Source: Halobacillus campisalis (GTDB taxonomy: Bacteria > Bacillota > Bacilli > Bacillales > Halobacillaceae). From it: a stretch of DNA of 64,000 nucleotides. The translations under genes were made by a program, and so were the position numbers. This document shows positions 26,068 to 35,016 of this stretch, in pieces. Position 1 is the stretch's first letter. Each line of letters starts with the position of its first letter. The stretch is taken from NCBI RefSeq assembly GCF_030345335.1, contig NZ_JAPVRC010000002.1, positions 248,001 through 312,000 on the forward strand, in the 5' to 3' direction. The notes below the pieces were generated by a model. That model was not told the DNA's origin. It saw nothing but the letters and a program-made list of their open reading frames with translations, and searched no databases.

Positions 26068-26301
26068 AAATGCTGCCTAAGGAGCTTGGCTACTATGAAT
26101 TATTTTTGTAACTTTACCAAAGGCACGTGCAGAGGCACCGTGGACAAATTTTCACCCATGTTTTCCAATGCGAATTTGTTCAGCTTTGAGAAAAAATCTC
26201 ATGAAAAATTCCCTGAATATGTTTAATTAAAGTTTATTTAGGAGATTGTGTTGGGAATGAATTATTTTATCAATATAGAAAAATAGAGGGGAGGAACTTT
26301 A

Positions 26302-27840
26302 ATGAAAAAGAAAAACTTAATCGATTATAGTATTTTTATACCATCTTTATTGATCATTATTGCGATCAGTATACCTTTTGCCATGTATGAAGCAGAATCA
26401 TTAGAGGTCCTGAACTCGACTTTTGATTACATCGTCGAAGTGTTCAGTTGGGGCTATTTATGGTACGGATTGATCCTGGTGGCGGCAGGTCTGTTTTTAT
26501 CATTCTCCAAATATGGTCAAGTCGTTTTAGGTGATCCGAAAGAAAAACCTCGATTTTCATTGTTCGAGTATGCCTCGATTCTGATAGCGATGGGGGTAGG
26601 ATCCACCATCATGCGGACAGGGATGCTTGAATGGACGTCCGTAGCAAACGACCCTCCGGTTGGGGTCGAAGCTGGTTCCCCGGAAGCTCTATTGTGGGGA
26701 AATGCATATAGCATGTTCCTATGGGGGTTTCAGGTTTTTGCGATTTTCGTTATGATTGCACCGGCCATGGGATACATTCTCCATGTGCGAAAAAGACCTT
26801 TGATGAGGATCTCAGAAGCTTCCCGAGTCTTATTCGGTGATAAATTTACGGATGGACTCGGCGGAAAACTGTTAGATATCATTTTCCTTATCAGTATATT
26901 GGCAGGGGCAGCTGTGACCCTTGGTCTCGGAGCTCCGATTATTACGCACAACCTATCATCTCTGTTTGGAATCGAAGTAACATTCGGACTGACATTGATT
27001 GTTACCATCATCTGGGTATTTATGTTTTCCATTAGTGCATACTTAGGAGTTGAAAAAGGAATCAAACGGTTAAGTACATTTAATATGTATTTGGCTGGTC
27101 TTTTTGCGATTTTTATCGTCCTGGCCGGACCAGGCGTATTCATTTTGGACTATTTCACTGAGAGTGTTTCTTTCTTGCTCTCTAATTATCTCGATATATC
27201 ATTGAACACTGCAGCAGTGACACCATCAGAAACGACACATATTCAAAGTAATACGGTGTTCTGGTTTGCTTATAGTGCGACGTGGGCGATGCTTCATAGT
27301 GTATTTGCTGCAAAAATTTCGAGAGGAAGAACGATCAAAGAAATGATTCTTACGTATTTCCTTGCGCCTACCTTGATTTCCTGGATTGCGACAGGTGTCC
27401 TGGGAGGATTAGGGGTACACAGATACTTGTCAGGTGAGCTTGCGGTGCTAGATCTAGTCAAGGAAGGCGAGTCGATGGCCGCAATTCCCGAAATCTTATC
27501 TACTCTGCCTCTTGGAGGACTTGCGATTGTCATCTTTATGATCGTCGCGCTCGTATTCTTGACGACTACCCTGGATTCGACAACGTATACGGTCGCTGCG
27601 TATACAAGTACGAGAGATATGAGTAAGTATGAGCCTCCTAAAATATTGCGCATAGTTATTGCTGGCGTCATTACAGCGCTTGCTCTCGTTCTCATGCGTA
27701 TTGGTGGTCTTGCTCCGTTAGAAGTGATTTCAGGTCTGATGGGACTTCCGATTATCATTATTCAATTCCTGTTGATCTATGCTGCCAAACGGATGATCGA
27801 TCAGGATAAAGCTTGGAAATATAATGTAAGAGAAGATTGA
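26302..27840 (+). CDS. BCCT-family transporter (second, divergent)
   Basis: A 512-residue twelve-helix carrier. BCCT signs are GVGSTIMRTGMLEWTS in helix 3, FRIS-like PLMRISEASRVLFGD, and the signature segment FWFAYSATWAMLHSVFAAKISRGRTIKE in helix 8. In the latter the usual tryptophan-rich W-W-W-P pattern is reduced to one W, which suggests altered substrate or coupling. It differs clearly from the 21526 carrier. ATG follows GAGGGGAGGAAC. It is a lone gene ended by a terminator, possibly for osmolyte or quaternary amine uptake. Confidence 0.85.
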   Translation: MKKKNLIDYSIFIPSLLIIIAISIPFAMYEAESLEVLNSTFDYIVEVFSWGYLWYGLILVAAGLFLSFSKYGQVVLGDPKEKPRFSLFEYASILIAMGVGSTIMRTGMLEWTSVANDPPVGVEAGSPEALLWGNAYSMFLWGFQVFAIFVMIAPAMGYILHVRKRPLMRISEASRVLFGDKFTDGLGGKLLDIIFLISILAGAAVTLGLGAPIITHNLSSLFGIEVTFGLTLIVTIIWVFMFSISAYLGVEKGIKRLSTFNMYLAGLFAIFIVLAGPGVFILDYFTESVSFLLSNYLDISLNTAAVTPSETTHIQSNTVFWFAYSATWAMLHSVFAAKISRGRTIKEMILTYFLAPTLISWIATGVLGGLGVHRYLSGELAVLDLVKEGESMAAIPEILSTLPLGGLAIVIFMIVALVFLTTTLDSTTYTVAAYTSTRDMSKYEPPKILRIVIAGVITALALVLMRIGGLAPLEVISGLMGLPIIIIQFLLIYAAKRMIDQDKAWKYNVRED

Positions 27841-27852
27841 GATTAGTAAATG

Positions 27853-27895
27853 AACCACTCGTTAGTTCTAAAAACTGACGAATGGTTTTTTCTTT
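27853..27895 (+). terminator. Intrinsic terminator after second BCCT gene
   Basis: AACCACTCGTTAGTT pairs with AACTGACGAATGGTT (two wobble pairs), followed by TTTTTCTTTT. Confidence 0.85.
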
Positions 27896-27988
27896 TATTA
27901 AGACTAGCAGTCTAGTAGTTCAAAGAGGTAAAACTATGAAACGCATGTTAAAATAAACTAAATAAACATCGCGAAAAGGGGGGAGAAT

Positions 27989-28651
27989 ATGCCGAAAAAA
28001 AAGAGTGAACCAAAATTCAAACGAGCTTTACTAGGTGCTTTTTTTAAGTATATTCTCCCGATCATGTTACTGGCCGGTGTCGTTCATACACTTTCTAATA
28101 GCACCATAGGCGATGGAATATCAGATAATCTTACCAGTGGCCGTACAGATAATTTGTCCCAGGATGTGCTTCAATATGAAGAAACTGTGGACAAGTACGC
28201 AAAAGAAGAAGGGATTGAAGAGCACGTTGATATCCTATTGGCCATCATGATGCAGGAATCCGGCGGAAAAGGCGATGATCCTATGCAGGCTTCTGAATCT
28301 CTTTGTGGTTCTGTAGGATGTATCGATGATCCTGAACGATCGATAGAGCAAGGTGTTTCTCATTTTGCTCAAACCATGGATCAAGCTGATCAGGACGTGA
28401 AGTTAGCATTACAGTCATATAACTTCGGTTCTGGTTTCATCGATTTCGTCATGGAAAACGGTGGGGAATATACGCAGGAATTAGCGATAGAATTCTCCGC
28501 GATGAAGTACGAGGAATTAGAGCACACAGGCGATTACAGCTGTCTCCGTTCAGAAGCCGTCCAATATGATGCTTGTTACGGTGATATTTACTATGTAGAT
28601 GCAGTACTGGGATATTATGATTCTTTGGATGGCAGCGAAGATGTCTTATAA
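27989..28651 (+). CDS. Membrane-anchored lysozyme-like (CwlT-type) hydrolase
   Basis: A 220-residue protein. A basic N-terminus and one transmembrane helix (about 17-36) precede an extracytoplasmic lysozyme-like domain. LLAIMMQESGGKGDDPMQASES carries the catalytic Glu, and ALQSYNFGSGFI matches the lysozyme/CwlT family. The linker is acidic. It lacks the NlpC/P60 domain of full-length CwlT. It cleaves glycan strands of peptidoglycan, probably in wall turnover. Four cysteines (CGSVGC, SCLR, ACYG) could form disulfides. Strong ribosome site AAAAGGGGGGAG. Confidence 0.85.
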   Translation: MPKKKSEPKFKRALLGAFFKYILPIMLLAGVVHTLSNSTIGDGISDNLTSGRTDNLSQDVLQYEETVDKYAKEEGIEEHVDILLAIMMQESGGKGDDPMQASESLCGSVGCIDDPERSIEQGVSHFAQTMDQADQDVKLALQSYNFGSGFIDFVMENGGEYTQELAIEFSAMKYEELEHTGDYSCLRSEAVQYDACYGDIYYVDAVLGYYDSLDGSEDVL

Positions 28652-28657
28652 TTATGG

Positions 28658-28695
28658 AAAAGCGTTCAGAATAGTACCTCTGAACGCTTTTTTTG
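28658..28695 (+). terminator. Intrinsic terminator
   Basis: AAAAGCGTTCAG pairs with CTGAACGCTTTT and is followed by T residues, seven bases after the lysozyme-like gene. Confidence 0.88.
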
Positions 28696-28946
28696 TTGCC
28701 GTGAAATTTCTGTACCTGCTGTTTTAGTAGTCAGCACCTATACTTTAAGACTGAATCTTTCAAAGGTTTTAAATAATTGTCAGATTGTAAAAAAATTGAA
28801 GTAAATAAAATATTTCACAATTGCTTGAAAAGCCCTCCTTGAAAAATCCACCTGATGCGACTGCTTAATTTCCTTGCGTCCTGCATAGAATCCAGAGCCG
28901 AAACGCACAATAAGACCGCCTAATCAGAAAAATGGGAGGAATGGAA

Positions 28947-30035
28947 ATGAATATTGCGATTATGGGTGCTGGATTATCGGGACTGGCCTGTGCTTTGACT
29001 CTGGAAAAGTACGGATATGAAGCTGATATTTTTGAAAGGCGCGGGATGGTAGGTGATCGTTTTGTCATTGCGGAAGCGATGTTTTCTATGTTTCATACTC
29101 CTTATGATGATGCAATTAAATTTCTGTCTGAAACCCACGATATTCACTTGAAACCTTCTAGTAATATTCAAAAAATATACGTACATTCCGAGAAAGAGAC
29201 ATCTTATGTCGAAGGCCATTTGGGATTTGTTAATATGAGAGGCAAACACTCGGAATCCTTTGAGAAGCAGATGGCCGTACAACTCAAAGGAAATATAAAG
29301 TTTAATCAAGAAGTAACCTACGATGAAATTTCTAAAGAATACACTCATGTGGTTATGAGTACCGGAGATGCGTTAGATACAAAAAAACTGCAGACGTATG
29401 ACACAGCGTTCAAAGCTTCTTTTAAAGGTGCAGTAGTTAAAGGGGATTTTAACCAGACAGAAGCCCATTCATTTTTTAACTACGAATATGCCCCTAAAGG
29501 GATGGGGTACATACTTTCTCATTCTGATCGTGAAGCGAGCATCGTACTCGTCTATCCTCAATACTCAGAAAATAAAGATCTCGATAAAGAACAATTGTGG
29601 CAAAAGTTTTTGGCGGATTGCACTAAAAGATTAGATCAAGAATTTACATTAGTGAACGAATATTCTCTTGAGGATTACCGAATAGGAAAAACGGAAACTC
29701 CGAGGATTGGAAATACGTTTTTTGTTGGTAACTGCTGGGGGTCAATTACTCCTGTATTCGGCTTCGGGCAATTTGAATCGATATTGACAGGGATTTACGC
29801 CGCTCATGATATCGTTGGAATAGGAAACTATGAGAAGCTTGTTCAACCACTTTATCAGTCTTACCATGATTCTCTTACACTTCGCAGGATGATGGAGAAA
29901 TTCGATAATAAACAACTCGATCGTATCACTAAAGCTCTAGATAACAAATTGGTTGAAGAACTTATCACAAATAAAAATATAAATGCATTAAAAATTCTGA
30001 GCAAGATCGTCCACCCGTTCAGCCGACAGTCTTAA
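28947..30035 (+). CDS. FAD-dependent oxidoreductase, geranylgeranyl-reductase-like
   Basis: The start is ATG 28947, six bases after GGGAGGA (ATGs at 28932 and 28941 overlap the ribosome site). The 362-residue flavoprotein has an N-terminal Rossmann GAGLSGLACALTLEKYGYEADIFERR, and further on a TPRIGNTFFVGNCWGSITPVFGFG segment, where FAD-proximal GD-like residues of the GGR/PHBH family would lie. The usual GDAA is changed to GNCWG. Substrates of this group are polyprenyl or aromatic compounds. The substrate here is unknown. It is a lone gene. Confidence 0.72.
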   Translation: MNIAIMGAGLSGLACALTLEKYGYEADIFERRGMVGDRFVIAEAMFSMFHTPYDDAIKFLSETHDIHLKPSSNIQKIYVHSEKETSYVEGHLGFVNMRGKHSESFEKQMAVQLKGNIKFNQEVTYDEISKEYTHVVMSTGDALDTKKLQTYDTAFKASFKGAVVKGDFNQTEAHSFFNYEYAPKGMGYILSHSDREASIVLVYPQYSENKDLDKEQLWQKFLADCTKRLDQEFTLVNEYSLEDYRIGKTETPRIGNTFFVGNCWGSITPVFGFGQFESILTGIYAAHDIVGIGNYEKLVQPLYQSYHDSLTLRRMMEKFDNKQLDRITKALDNKLVEELITNKNINALKILSKIVHPFSRQS

Positions 30036-30149
30036 GCGTGGAAAACTGAATGTAAAAGTGATTGAAAAACTTCTCTTTTAAGTAAGGATCTGTCAGAAGT
30101 TATTATACAAACTGGCAGGATACTTTAAGACTCAGTTTCGAGATAACCA

Positions 30150-30322
30150 GGGTTCGTGGCTGCAATGAGAGTCTGGTGTGGTTGGGAAGCTACTCGCTTT
30201 CCTGTGGGGGAAGTGGCGAGCTTCCTCGGGCTTGCAGCCCTGTGGGATCTCACCTACATCCTTCTCCCACGGGAGTCTCGCAGCTTCCCAACCACACCAA
30301 TCGATAGGAGATGAACGAACCC
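30150..30322. repeat. Dispersed palindromic repeat, family A copy 3 (inverted)
   Basis: The inner palindrome 30174-30299 has perfect 18-base arms. The outer pair is GGGTTCGT (30150-30157) and ACGAACCC (30315-30322). It is the reverse complement of the copies at 93 and 14028. The open frame 30178-30465 is a by-product. Confidence 0.85.
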
Positions 30323-30360
30323 CCTTATACTGTTCTTTGAATTATTTTTATCTCCACCAT

Positions 30361-30403
30361 CTCAGTCCAGTCCATACGCCGCTGAACGAAGTGCTTCCGC
30401 TTT
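30361..30403. repeat. Family C repeat fragment
   Basis: CTCAGTCCAGTCCATACGCC and the following 23 bases match 13586-13628 with one difference. Around 20 bases to the left are also related. Confidence 0.75.
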
Positions 30404-30739
30404 CAAGGGTAGGAGCCTCGCACATTCCTAAAGCCCCTAACTTATATTACGGGACGGAACTATGAAATGAGAAGCAGAAACTCTCTTGTACCAACGTTTG
30501 CAGAATAATTAAACCGGTTGTTTTAGAAAAACTAACTATCCAATAGGGTTTTCAATTCTGTGAAAGTAAGCTAGAAATGAACCCTTTTTGCAAGAAGGTG
30601 CGTCTTCTTTATCCATGTTCGTTTTTTGGTGAGCGTTTGTTTATAGGGATAAACCACACAATATCAAGTTTTTATCATAACTGTAGCGAAGCATCTGACA
30701 TCCTGAAATCGGTGTTTCCGTACCACCTAATCATCGTAA

Positions 30740-30859
30740 AGAGCTCCGGGAAATCGCGAGACTCCTGTGGGAAAAGAGTGCTTGGTGAGACCCCGGAGAG
30801 CGTTAGCTCGAGGAGGCTCACTGCGCTCCCACGGAAAGCGAGTGATTTCCCGGAGCTCT
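30740..30859. repeat. Family B palindromic repeat, compact copy
   Basis: Perfect 16-base ends AGAGCTCCGGGAAATC and GATTTCCCGGAGCTCT enclose a second inverted pair. Homology with the 13.3 kb copy continues outward to about 30930. No other feature is visible in 30404-30739. Confidence 0.85.
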
Positions 30860-30955
30860 AAACGCTGTCACTCATAACGGAACCAGCCCGAATAACTCGA
30901 ATTTGAGTCTTCCACTAAAGGGAGCTTTAGTTGAACAACTTAATTTAAATATGTT

Positions 30956-30988
30956 AAAAGGCTCGGTCAAAAGATGACTGAGTCTTTT
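30956..30988 (+). terminator. Orphan terminator-like hairpin
   Basis: AAAAGGCTCGGTC pairs with GACTGAGTCTTTT (two wobble pairs), followed by CTTATTTTAATG. No gene ends upstream within 900 bases. The stretch 30989-31200 shows nothing else. Confidence 0.55.
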
Positions 30989-31200
30989 CTTATTTTAATG
31001 CGAAATAACCCTTATAAATTTTTGATTGAATTTATTATACAATTTCACATGCAAATCGATATGGATGTTGGAATCCCTGCAATAGCACGGAACCAGTTAC
31101 TTTTTTAGGGCTTCTTTCATATTTTTAACAAGTATATCTTTAGTATGGAATAAGCTGTAGATAAGAGGAATATCCACTGAAAAGCAGAAAGAGGTGTAAG

Positions 31201-32046
31201 ATGAATATTTTATCGGGGACACCCTTTCAGGAAAGCGGCGGTTGGTCTAAAAACAGTACGGAAGCTGAAATTTACCGGTTGATGAATGAATCTTCGCTTC
31301 CATATTCGTATCGCTACCCGGGTGAATTAAATTTTGAAATGACGTTACGCAATAGCATAGTTGAAAGCGCAAAAGCAATGCACCAAAGCGCTGCCTCATT
31401 TGCAACATTTGAAACAACACGTGTCAATTCTCAGTATTGGAATATGACAGAATTCGGAGGTTTCCGTATAAAACCAGGGGTCAGACCATCTGATGCGATC
31501 CGTGACATCTTTACCAACGGTTCTTATTATGGTTTCGAGTGTGCAGGCGCTATGCTCATCATTTATTATGACGCTGTTCTTCGAGTGCTGGGGGAAAGGA
31601 CGTTTAATCAGTTATTTCCGGATATATTCATTTATAGCTGGCATGCGGACAGCGATCTTGGTATCCATCCCACGCGCACAATGAATTTTCTTACGGGTGA
31701 TGTTGTCTATTTTGAGAATCCTGACTTTGATCCGCGTACGCCTCATTGGAGGGGGGAAAATGCTGTGGTGCTCGGAGGTGGTCTTTACTTTGGACATGGA
31801 ATAGGAATTATGACGGCAGAACAGATGATCCAAGCTCTTAATTCAACGAGACGCCCCGGGGCTTTTCAGTCCGCCTATTTATCGGATTTAGTGGTAAGAC
31901 CGTCCTTCCAGTATTTAAGTAATTTTGCGACAGGAATGCGAAGCACTTCGAAAGTAAAATATCAGTCCGTGATTGTGCTTCATAACGAAGATTCCATTCC
32001 ACTTCTCCGATATAGAATGTATCTTACCATGATTTATCAGGGATGA
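31201..32046 (+). CDS. tgl: Protein-glutamine gamma-glutamyltransferase (spore transglutaminase)
   Basis: A 281-residue protein matching B. subtilis Tgl (245 residues), which forms epsilon-(gamma-glutamyl)lysine cross-links in the spore coat. The catalytic Cys lies in YYGFECAGAMLIIYYDA. The FPDIFIYSWHADSDLG and LTGDVVYFENPDFDP stretches, and GGGLYFGHGIGI, are all family landmarks. The N-terminus is slightly longer than usual. AGAGGTGTAAG precedes the ATG. It is a single gene, presumably expressed in the mother cell late in sporulation, though I see no clear sigma-E/K promoter. Confidence 0.92.
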   Translation: MNILSGTPFQESGGWSKNSTEAEIYRLMNESSLPYSYRYPGELNFEMTLRNSIVESAKAMHQSAASFATFETTRVNSQYWNMTEFGGFRIKPGVRPSDAIRDIFTNGSYYGFECAGAMLIIYYDAVLRVLGERTFNQLFPDIFIYSWHADSDLGIHPTRTMNFLTGDVVYFENPDFDPRTPHWRGENAVVLGGGLYFGHGIGIMTAEQMIQALNSTRRPGAFQSAYLSDLVVRPSFQYLSNFATGMRSTSKVKYQSVIVLHNEDSIPLLRYRMYLTMIYQG

Positions 32047-32050
32047 TAAG

Positions 32051-32084
32051 ATCTCAGAGGGCTGTCTAGACAGCCCTCTGAGAT
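32051..32084. terminator. Perfect 34-base palindrome after tgl
   Basis: ATCTCAGAGGGCTGTCT is followed at once by its exact complement. This is a 17-base-pair hairpin with no spacer, and a weak T-tract comes further on. It is probably the tgl terminator. Confidence 0.7.
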
Positions 32085-32183
32085 TCATGATTACTATTTT
32101 GCTTGTGCTTCATCTTCATAGGAACGGTGAGAGTCTTTTTTGATCATTGTGTCTGCGTAATAAGATTATGAATTAGTGTGAGG

Positions 32184-32212
32184 TTGACATCTTGATTTAT
32201 AATTGTTAAGAT
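32184..32212 (+). promoter_or_regulatory. Sigma-A promoter of the cold-shock gene
   Basis: TTGACA (32184-32189), a 17-base spacer and TAAGAT (32207-32212). This predicts a leader of about 125 bases before the csp start. Confidence 0.75.
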
Positions 32213-32312
32213 AAAAGTTAATTATTCATGTTCGTTTACGAATGAAAGCAAAAGTAACTTTAAAGTAACTTTCGTCTGGATTGGATTTGCAGAGCATTAA
32301 TAGTAATACATT

Positions 32313-32328
32313 GTGGAAGTAGTTCCAC
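32313..32328 (+). promoter_or_regulatory. Hairpin just upstream of the csp ribosome site
   Basis: GTGGAA-GTAG-TTCCAC is a six-base stem with a tetraloop, ending two bases before AGGAGG. With the long leader it resembles temperature-responsive cold-shock mRNA leaders. Confidence 0.5.
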
Positions 32329-32345
32329 GCAGGAGGTAACAATTT

Positions 32346-32543
32346 ATGTTACAAGGTAATGTGAAATGGTTTAACGCAGAAAAAGGTTTCGGTTTTATTG
32401 AAGTAGAAGGACAAGACGATGTATTCGTTCACTTTTCTGCAATCCAAGGCGAAGGTTTCAAAACGTTAGAAGAAAACGAAACTGTTTCTTTCGAAGTCGT
32501 TGAAGGTAACCGTGGGCCACAGGCTGCTAACGTTCAAAAATAA
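32346..32543 (+). CDS. Cold-shock protein (CspA family)
   Basis: A 65-residue single cold-shock domain that binds RNA and single-stranded DNA. RNP1 (KGFGFIEV) and RNP2 (VFVHFSAI) are intact, and VKWFNAEKG opens the fold. Length and sequence match B. subtilis CspB/C/D. The promoter is strong, the leader is long, AGGAGG precedes the ATG and a strong terminator follows. Confidence 0.96.
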   Translation: MLQGNVKWFNAEKGFGFIEVEGQDDVFVHFSAIQGEGFKTLEENETVSFEVVEGNRGPQAANVQK

Positions 32544-32555
32544 TAGTTATTAATA

Positions 32556-32591
32556 AAAAAATCCTTTCCCGGCCGGGGAAGGATTTTTTTA
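32556..32591. terminator. Intrinsic terminator after csp
   Basis: AATCCTTTCCC pairs with GGGGAAGGATT around GGCC, with A-runs and T-runs on the two sides. It can serve both csp and the convergent 32599 gene. Confidence 0.88.
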
Positions 32592-32598
32592 TGCTGAA

Positions 32599-33051
32599 TT
32601 ATGGATACACGCCAAGCTTTACTAATTTTTTAGATATAAAATAAAGTGTAAGGAAACCTGCTGCGTACATAAGAAATGTATAAAAGATATTCCATTTGTC
32701 ACTGTAGCTTACAATTTCCATAACGATTGATAAGTATTCTAAGCTTGTCATTCCTAATGTGAACAAGGTCAATAATAGATATCGATTCTTTTTTTTATAC
32801 GCCAGGAAGTAGGTGAATGAGGATCCTGCGATTGTAAAAATTCCTAAGTCGAGGAATATGGAATCTGCAAGCGTCACTTTAGGCATATGGTGCACTTCCC
32901 ACAAACCAAGATGAATCCCTGCCTGGTTACAAGTAACAGCGATCAGTGCCGTGATTGGAGCTGTCGTGAAAAAAATCTCTGGAGCTTTTCTATACATGTA
33001 TATACCAAAAATCCAGGGAATGATGAACCCCGCAATGATATTGAACCACAT
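32599..33051 (-). CDS. CBO0543-like small membrane protein
   Basis: A 150-residue protein with five predicted helices (about 3-20, 27-45, 63-85, 92-112, 118-140). The N-terminal WFNIIAGFIIPWIFGIYMYRKAP and the LWEVHHMPKVTLADSIFLDLGIF segment resemble the CBO0543 family common in spore-forming Firmicutes, of unknown function. The family call rests on this pattern only. It is a single gene on the minus strand. Confidence 0.6.
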   Translation of the reverse strand: MWFNIIAGFIIPWIFGIYMYRKAPEIFFTTAPITALIAVTCNQAGIHLGLWEVHHMPKVTLADSIFLDLGIFTIAGSSFTYFLAYKKKNRYLLLTLFTLGMTSLEYLSIVMEIVSYSDKWNIFYTFLMYAAGFLTLYFISKKLVKLGVYP

Positions 33052-33327
33052 TTTTAATCACCTCTACATAGTGTGCTGGTGTTTTTTGGTTTTTATTCGC
33101 TTTTTTTCAAGTGCTTTGTTATTAATAGATTTTTTGATGAAAAAATACTGTGAAATTATAAAAGCTTATCAAAAACACTTAAATAACGGATTTCGGAAGA
33201 GCACCTTCCTCTGTCAACTGCTGTCATTGATCTGATCACTGGAAACGTAGGAAATAATTAATAGTTAATCAAAAACTCCTACTATGTTACTTTATAATAG
33301 ATCAAAAATCAGGGAGGTAGTTTCAAA

Positions 33328-33909
33328 GTGTTAAAGAAAATGTTGACGGTCGGAACGGCAGCTTTATGCCTTCTAGCTTTTTCATTTCCGACACAGATCT
33401 CTGCCGATGAGAATGCACACACCGTCCAAAGGGGCGAATCCATTTATAAAATCGCTGCAAATTACGGGGTTTCTGCACAGCAGATCCAAGCGATGAACAA
33501 TAAACCGTATGCTCAAATCTTTCCTGGTGAACAGCTGAAATTGCCAGTCACTGCCAATGACTACGAAAAAGACCTGCTCGCTCGTCTTGTTGAAGCTGAA
33601 GCTGAAGGAGAAAGCTACGCAGGGAAAGTCGCTGTTGCTACGGTTGTTTTGAACCGAGTAGAAACCGACCGTTTCCCGGATTCCATTCATGGTGTCATTT
33701 ATGATGGGTATCAGTTCTCGCCGGTACTGAATGGAAGTATCAATGAGCCAGCAAGTCAGGAATCTAAAGATGCTGTCGATGAAGCTCTTGCATACCAAGG
33801 CTTCGACAATGGATCCATCTTCTTCTATAACCCGGATAAAGCACAGAGCAGCTATTTGAGCAAACAGGAAGTTACCACAGTCATCGGCAATCATGTATTT
33901 CTAAGATAA
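33328..33909 (+). CDS. Secreted LysM / SleB-type cell-wall hydrolase
   Basis: A 193-residue exported protein. The signal peptide ends near ISADEN (about residue 27). A LysM domain follows (TVQRGESIYKIAANYG to FPGEQLKLP, residues 31-72), then a Hydrolase_2 (SleB/CwlJ) domain with LLARLVEAEAEGESYAGKVAVATVVLNRV containing the catalytic Glu. GTG 33328 follows AGGGAGGT. The layout is that of B. subtilis YkvT-like and SleB-related lytic enzymes. It acts on peptidoglycan, in spores or vegetative walls. Confidence 0.92.
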   Translation: MLKKMLTVGTAALCLLAFSFPTQISADENAHTVQRGESIYKIAANYGVSAQQIQAMNNKPYAQIFPGEQLKLPVTANDYEKDLLARLVEAEAEGESYAGKVAVATVVLNRVETDRFPDSIHGVIYDGYQFSPVLNGSINEPASQESKDAVDEALAYQGFDNGSIFFYNPDKAQSSYLSKQEVTTVIGNHVFLR

Positions 33910-33919
33910 AAGAGTAAAG

Positions 33920-33952
33920 AAGCAAGCATTCATTACGAGTGCTTGCTTTTTT
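33920..33952 (+). terminator. Intrinsic terminator
   Basis: AAGCAAGCA pairs with TGCTTGCTT and six T follow. Confidence 0.85.
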
Positions 33953-34115
33953 AATTGTGTTGGGAAATGAGCTTGATGGTCTGGTCTGTTGCTCTAAGAA
34001 TTAGGTGGAGGGCAGATATCCTTGCTATAATAATATTGTGATAACCATGAAGCGATGCCGATATAATAAATATAGAACCGCTTCATCATATGAAATAAAA
34101 TACAGAGGTGCGTAT

Positions 34116-34679
34116 ATGAATATATCTGAAATGAAGAGCGAATTGGCGATCAAAAGTAAACATGGAATTTCTTTTTTGACATCAGCAGTAGTCGTATGGC
34201 TGCTCATTACTGTGGTTTTTTTGCTGCCTATTGAAATTAATCAGAAGAATGTGTTTATGCTTTTCGCTTCAGGATTAACTTTCCCGCTGGCAATCATTTT
34301 ATCTAAACTATTTGATGTGGATTGGAAAGCAGAAAATCTTCCCCTCAGTGATTTAGGGTTATATTTAAATTTGGCGCAGCTGATGTATTTTCCTATCATC
34401 TTTTTGGTTTTTGCTAAATCTGCAGTCGATATGGCAGCAGTTTTTGCCATTATTACAGCTGCCCACCTGTTTCCGTATGGTTGGCTGTATGATGCAAAAG
34501 CGTATTCTTTTTTTTCACCTGTGGTGTCGGTCTTGATCTTTGTTTTATCACTTACACTTTCGATTAAATACTTATGGTTAATCCCCCTTTTGATGTGTGT
34601 CGCGCTTTTTGTACTTACCACACTTTTATACAGGAGCTATAAGAGGAAATTATATCGTGAAGAAAAAACAGCCGTTTAA
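34116..34679 (+). CDS. DUF7010-like membrane protein
   Basis: The start is ATG 34116 behind AGAGGTG; an upstream extension to 34005 lacks a ribosome site and reads as non-coding. The 187-residue protein has six helices. ASGLTFPLAIILSKL, a conserved LGLYLNLAQLMYFPIIFLVF stretch and FPYGWLYDAKAYSFFS resemble DUF7010 proteins of Bacillaceae. The function is unknown. The family call is from memory of the pattern and is moderate. Confidence 0.65.
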   Translation: MNISEMKSELAIKSKHGISFLTSAVVVWLLITVVFLLPIEINQKNVFMLFASGLTFPLAIILSKLFDVDWKAENLPLSDLGLYLNLAQLMYFPIIFLVFAKSAVDMAAVFAIITAAHLFPYGWLYDAKAYSFFSPVVSVLIFVLSLTLSIKYLWLIPLLMCVALFVLTTLLYRSYKRKLYREEKTAV

Positions 34680-34744
34680 CCATCAGGATCGTTCTTATCG
34701 ATGAACGTATTTTTTCGTTAGAGAACCATTCCTTCCGCCTTCAA

Positions 34745-34776
34745 TACTCTATATATCGTTAATATAATATAGAGTA
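34745..34776. promoter_or_regulatory. AT-rich inverted repeat upstream of the Lys/Cys-rich gene
   Basis: TACTCTATAT pairs with ATATAGAGTA (10 bases each, 12-base spacer), seven bases before the 34783 start. It could be a binding site overlapping the promoter. Confidence 0.45.
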
Positions 34777-34782
34777 CTCCCA

Positions 34783-35016
34783 ATGTATTTGAGGGAAGGG
34801 GGAAGAAGCACGGGAAGACGTTGTTGTAAAAAACAAATATTCGAAAGAGAACCATCTGTATATGTGAAATTGGAGAAGGTATGTCCGAAGATACCAAAGA
34901 AAGAAAAAGAAAAATACCCAAAGGAAAAATGTCCAGTTCCTAGAGAACTTACGAGAGTGCCGCAGGTATATACAAGGTTAAGACAAAACTGTTCCACTAT
35001 ATGTGTAGTTGACTGA
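34783..35016 (+). CDS. Possible small Lys/Cys-rich protein
   Basis: A 77-codon frame. The protein is very basic in the middle (KIPKKEKEKYPKEKCPVP) with six cysteines, including a CC pair near residue 14 and CSTIC near the end. It is unlike any family I know, and cysteine/lysine-rich small proteins are common in spore coats. The start is uncertain: the purine-rich GAGGGAAGGGGGAAG lies inside the first codons rather than before them. An opposite-strand frame also exists, so coding is not proven. Confidence 0.4.
   Translation: MYLREGGRSTGRRCCKKQIFEREPSVYVKLEKVCPKIPKKEKEKYPKEKCPVPRELTRVPQVYTRLRQNCSTICVVD

Noticed and set aside
30178-30465. 95-codon open frame
   Set aside because: It reads through repeat A3 and the family C fragment, so it is an artefact of repeat composition.
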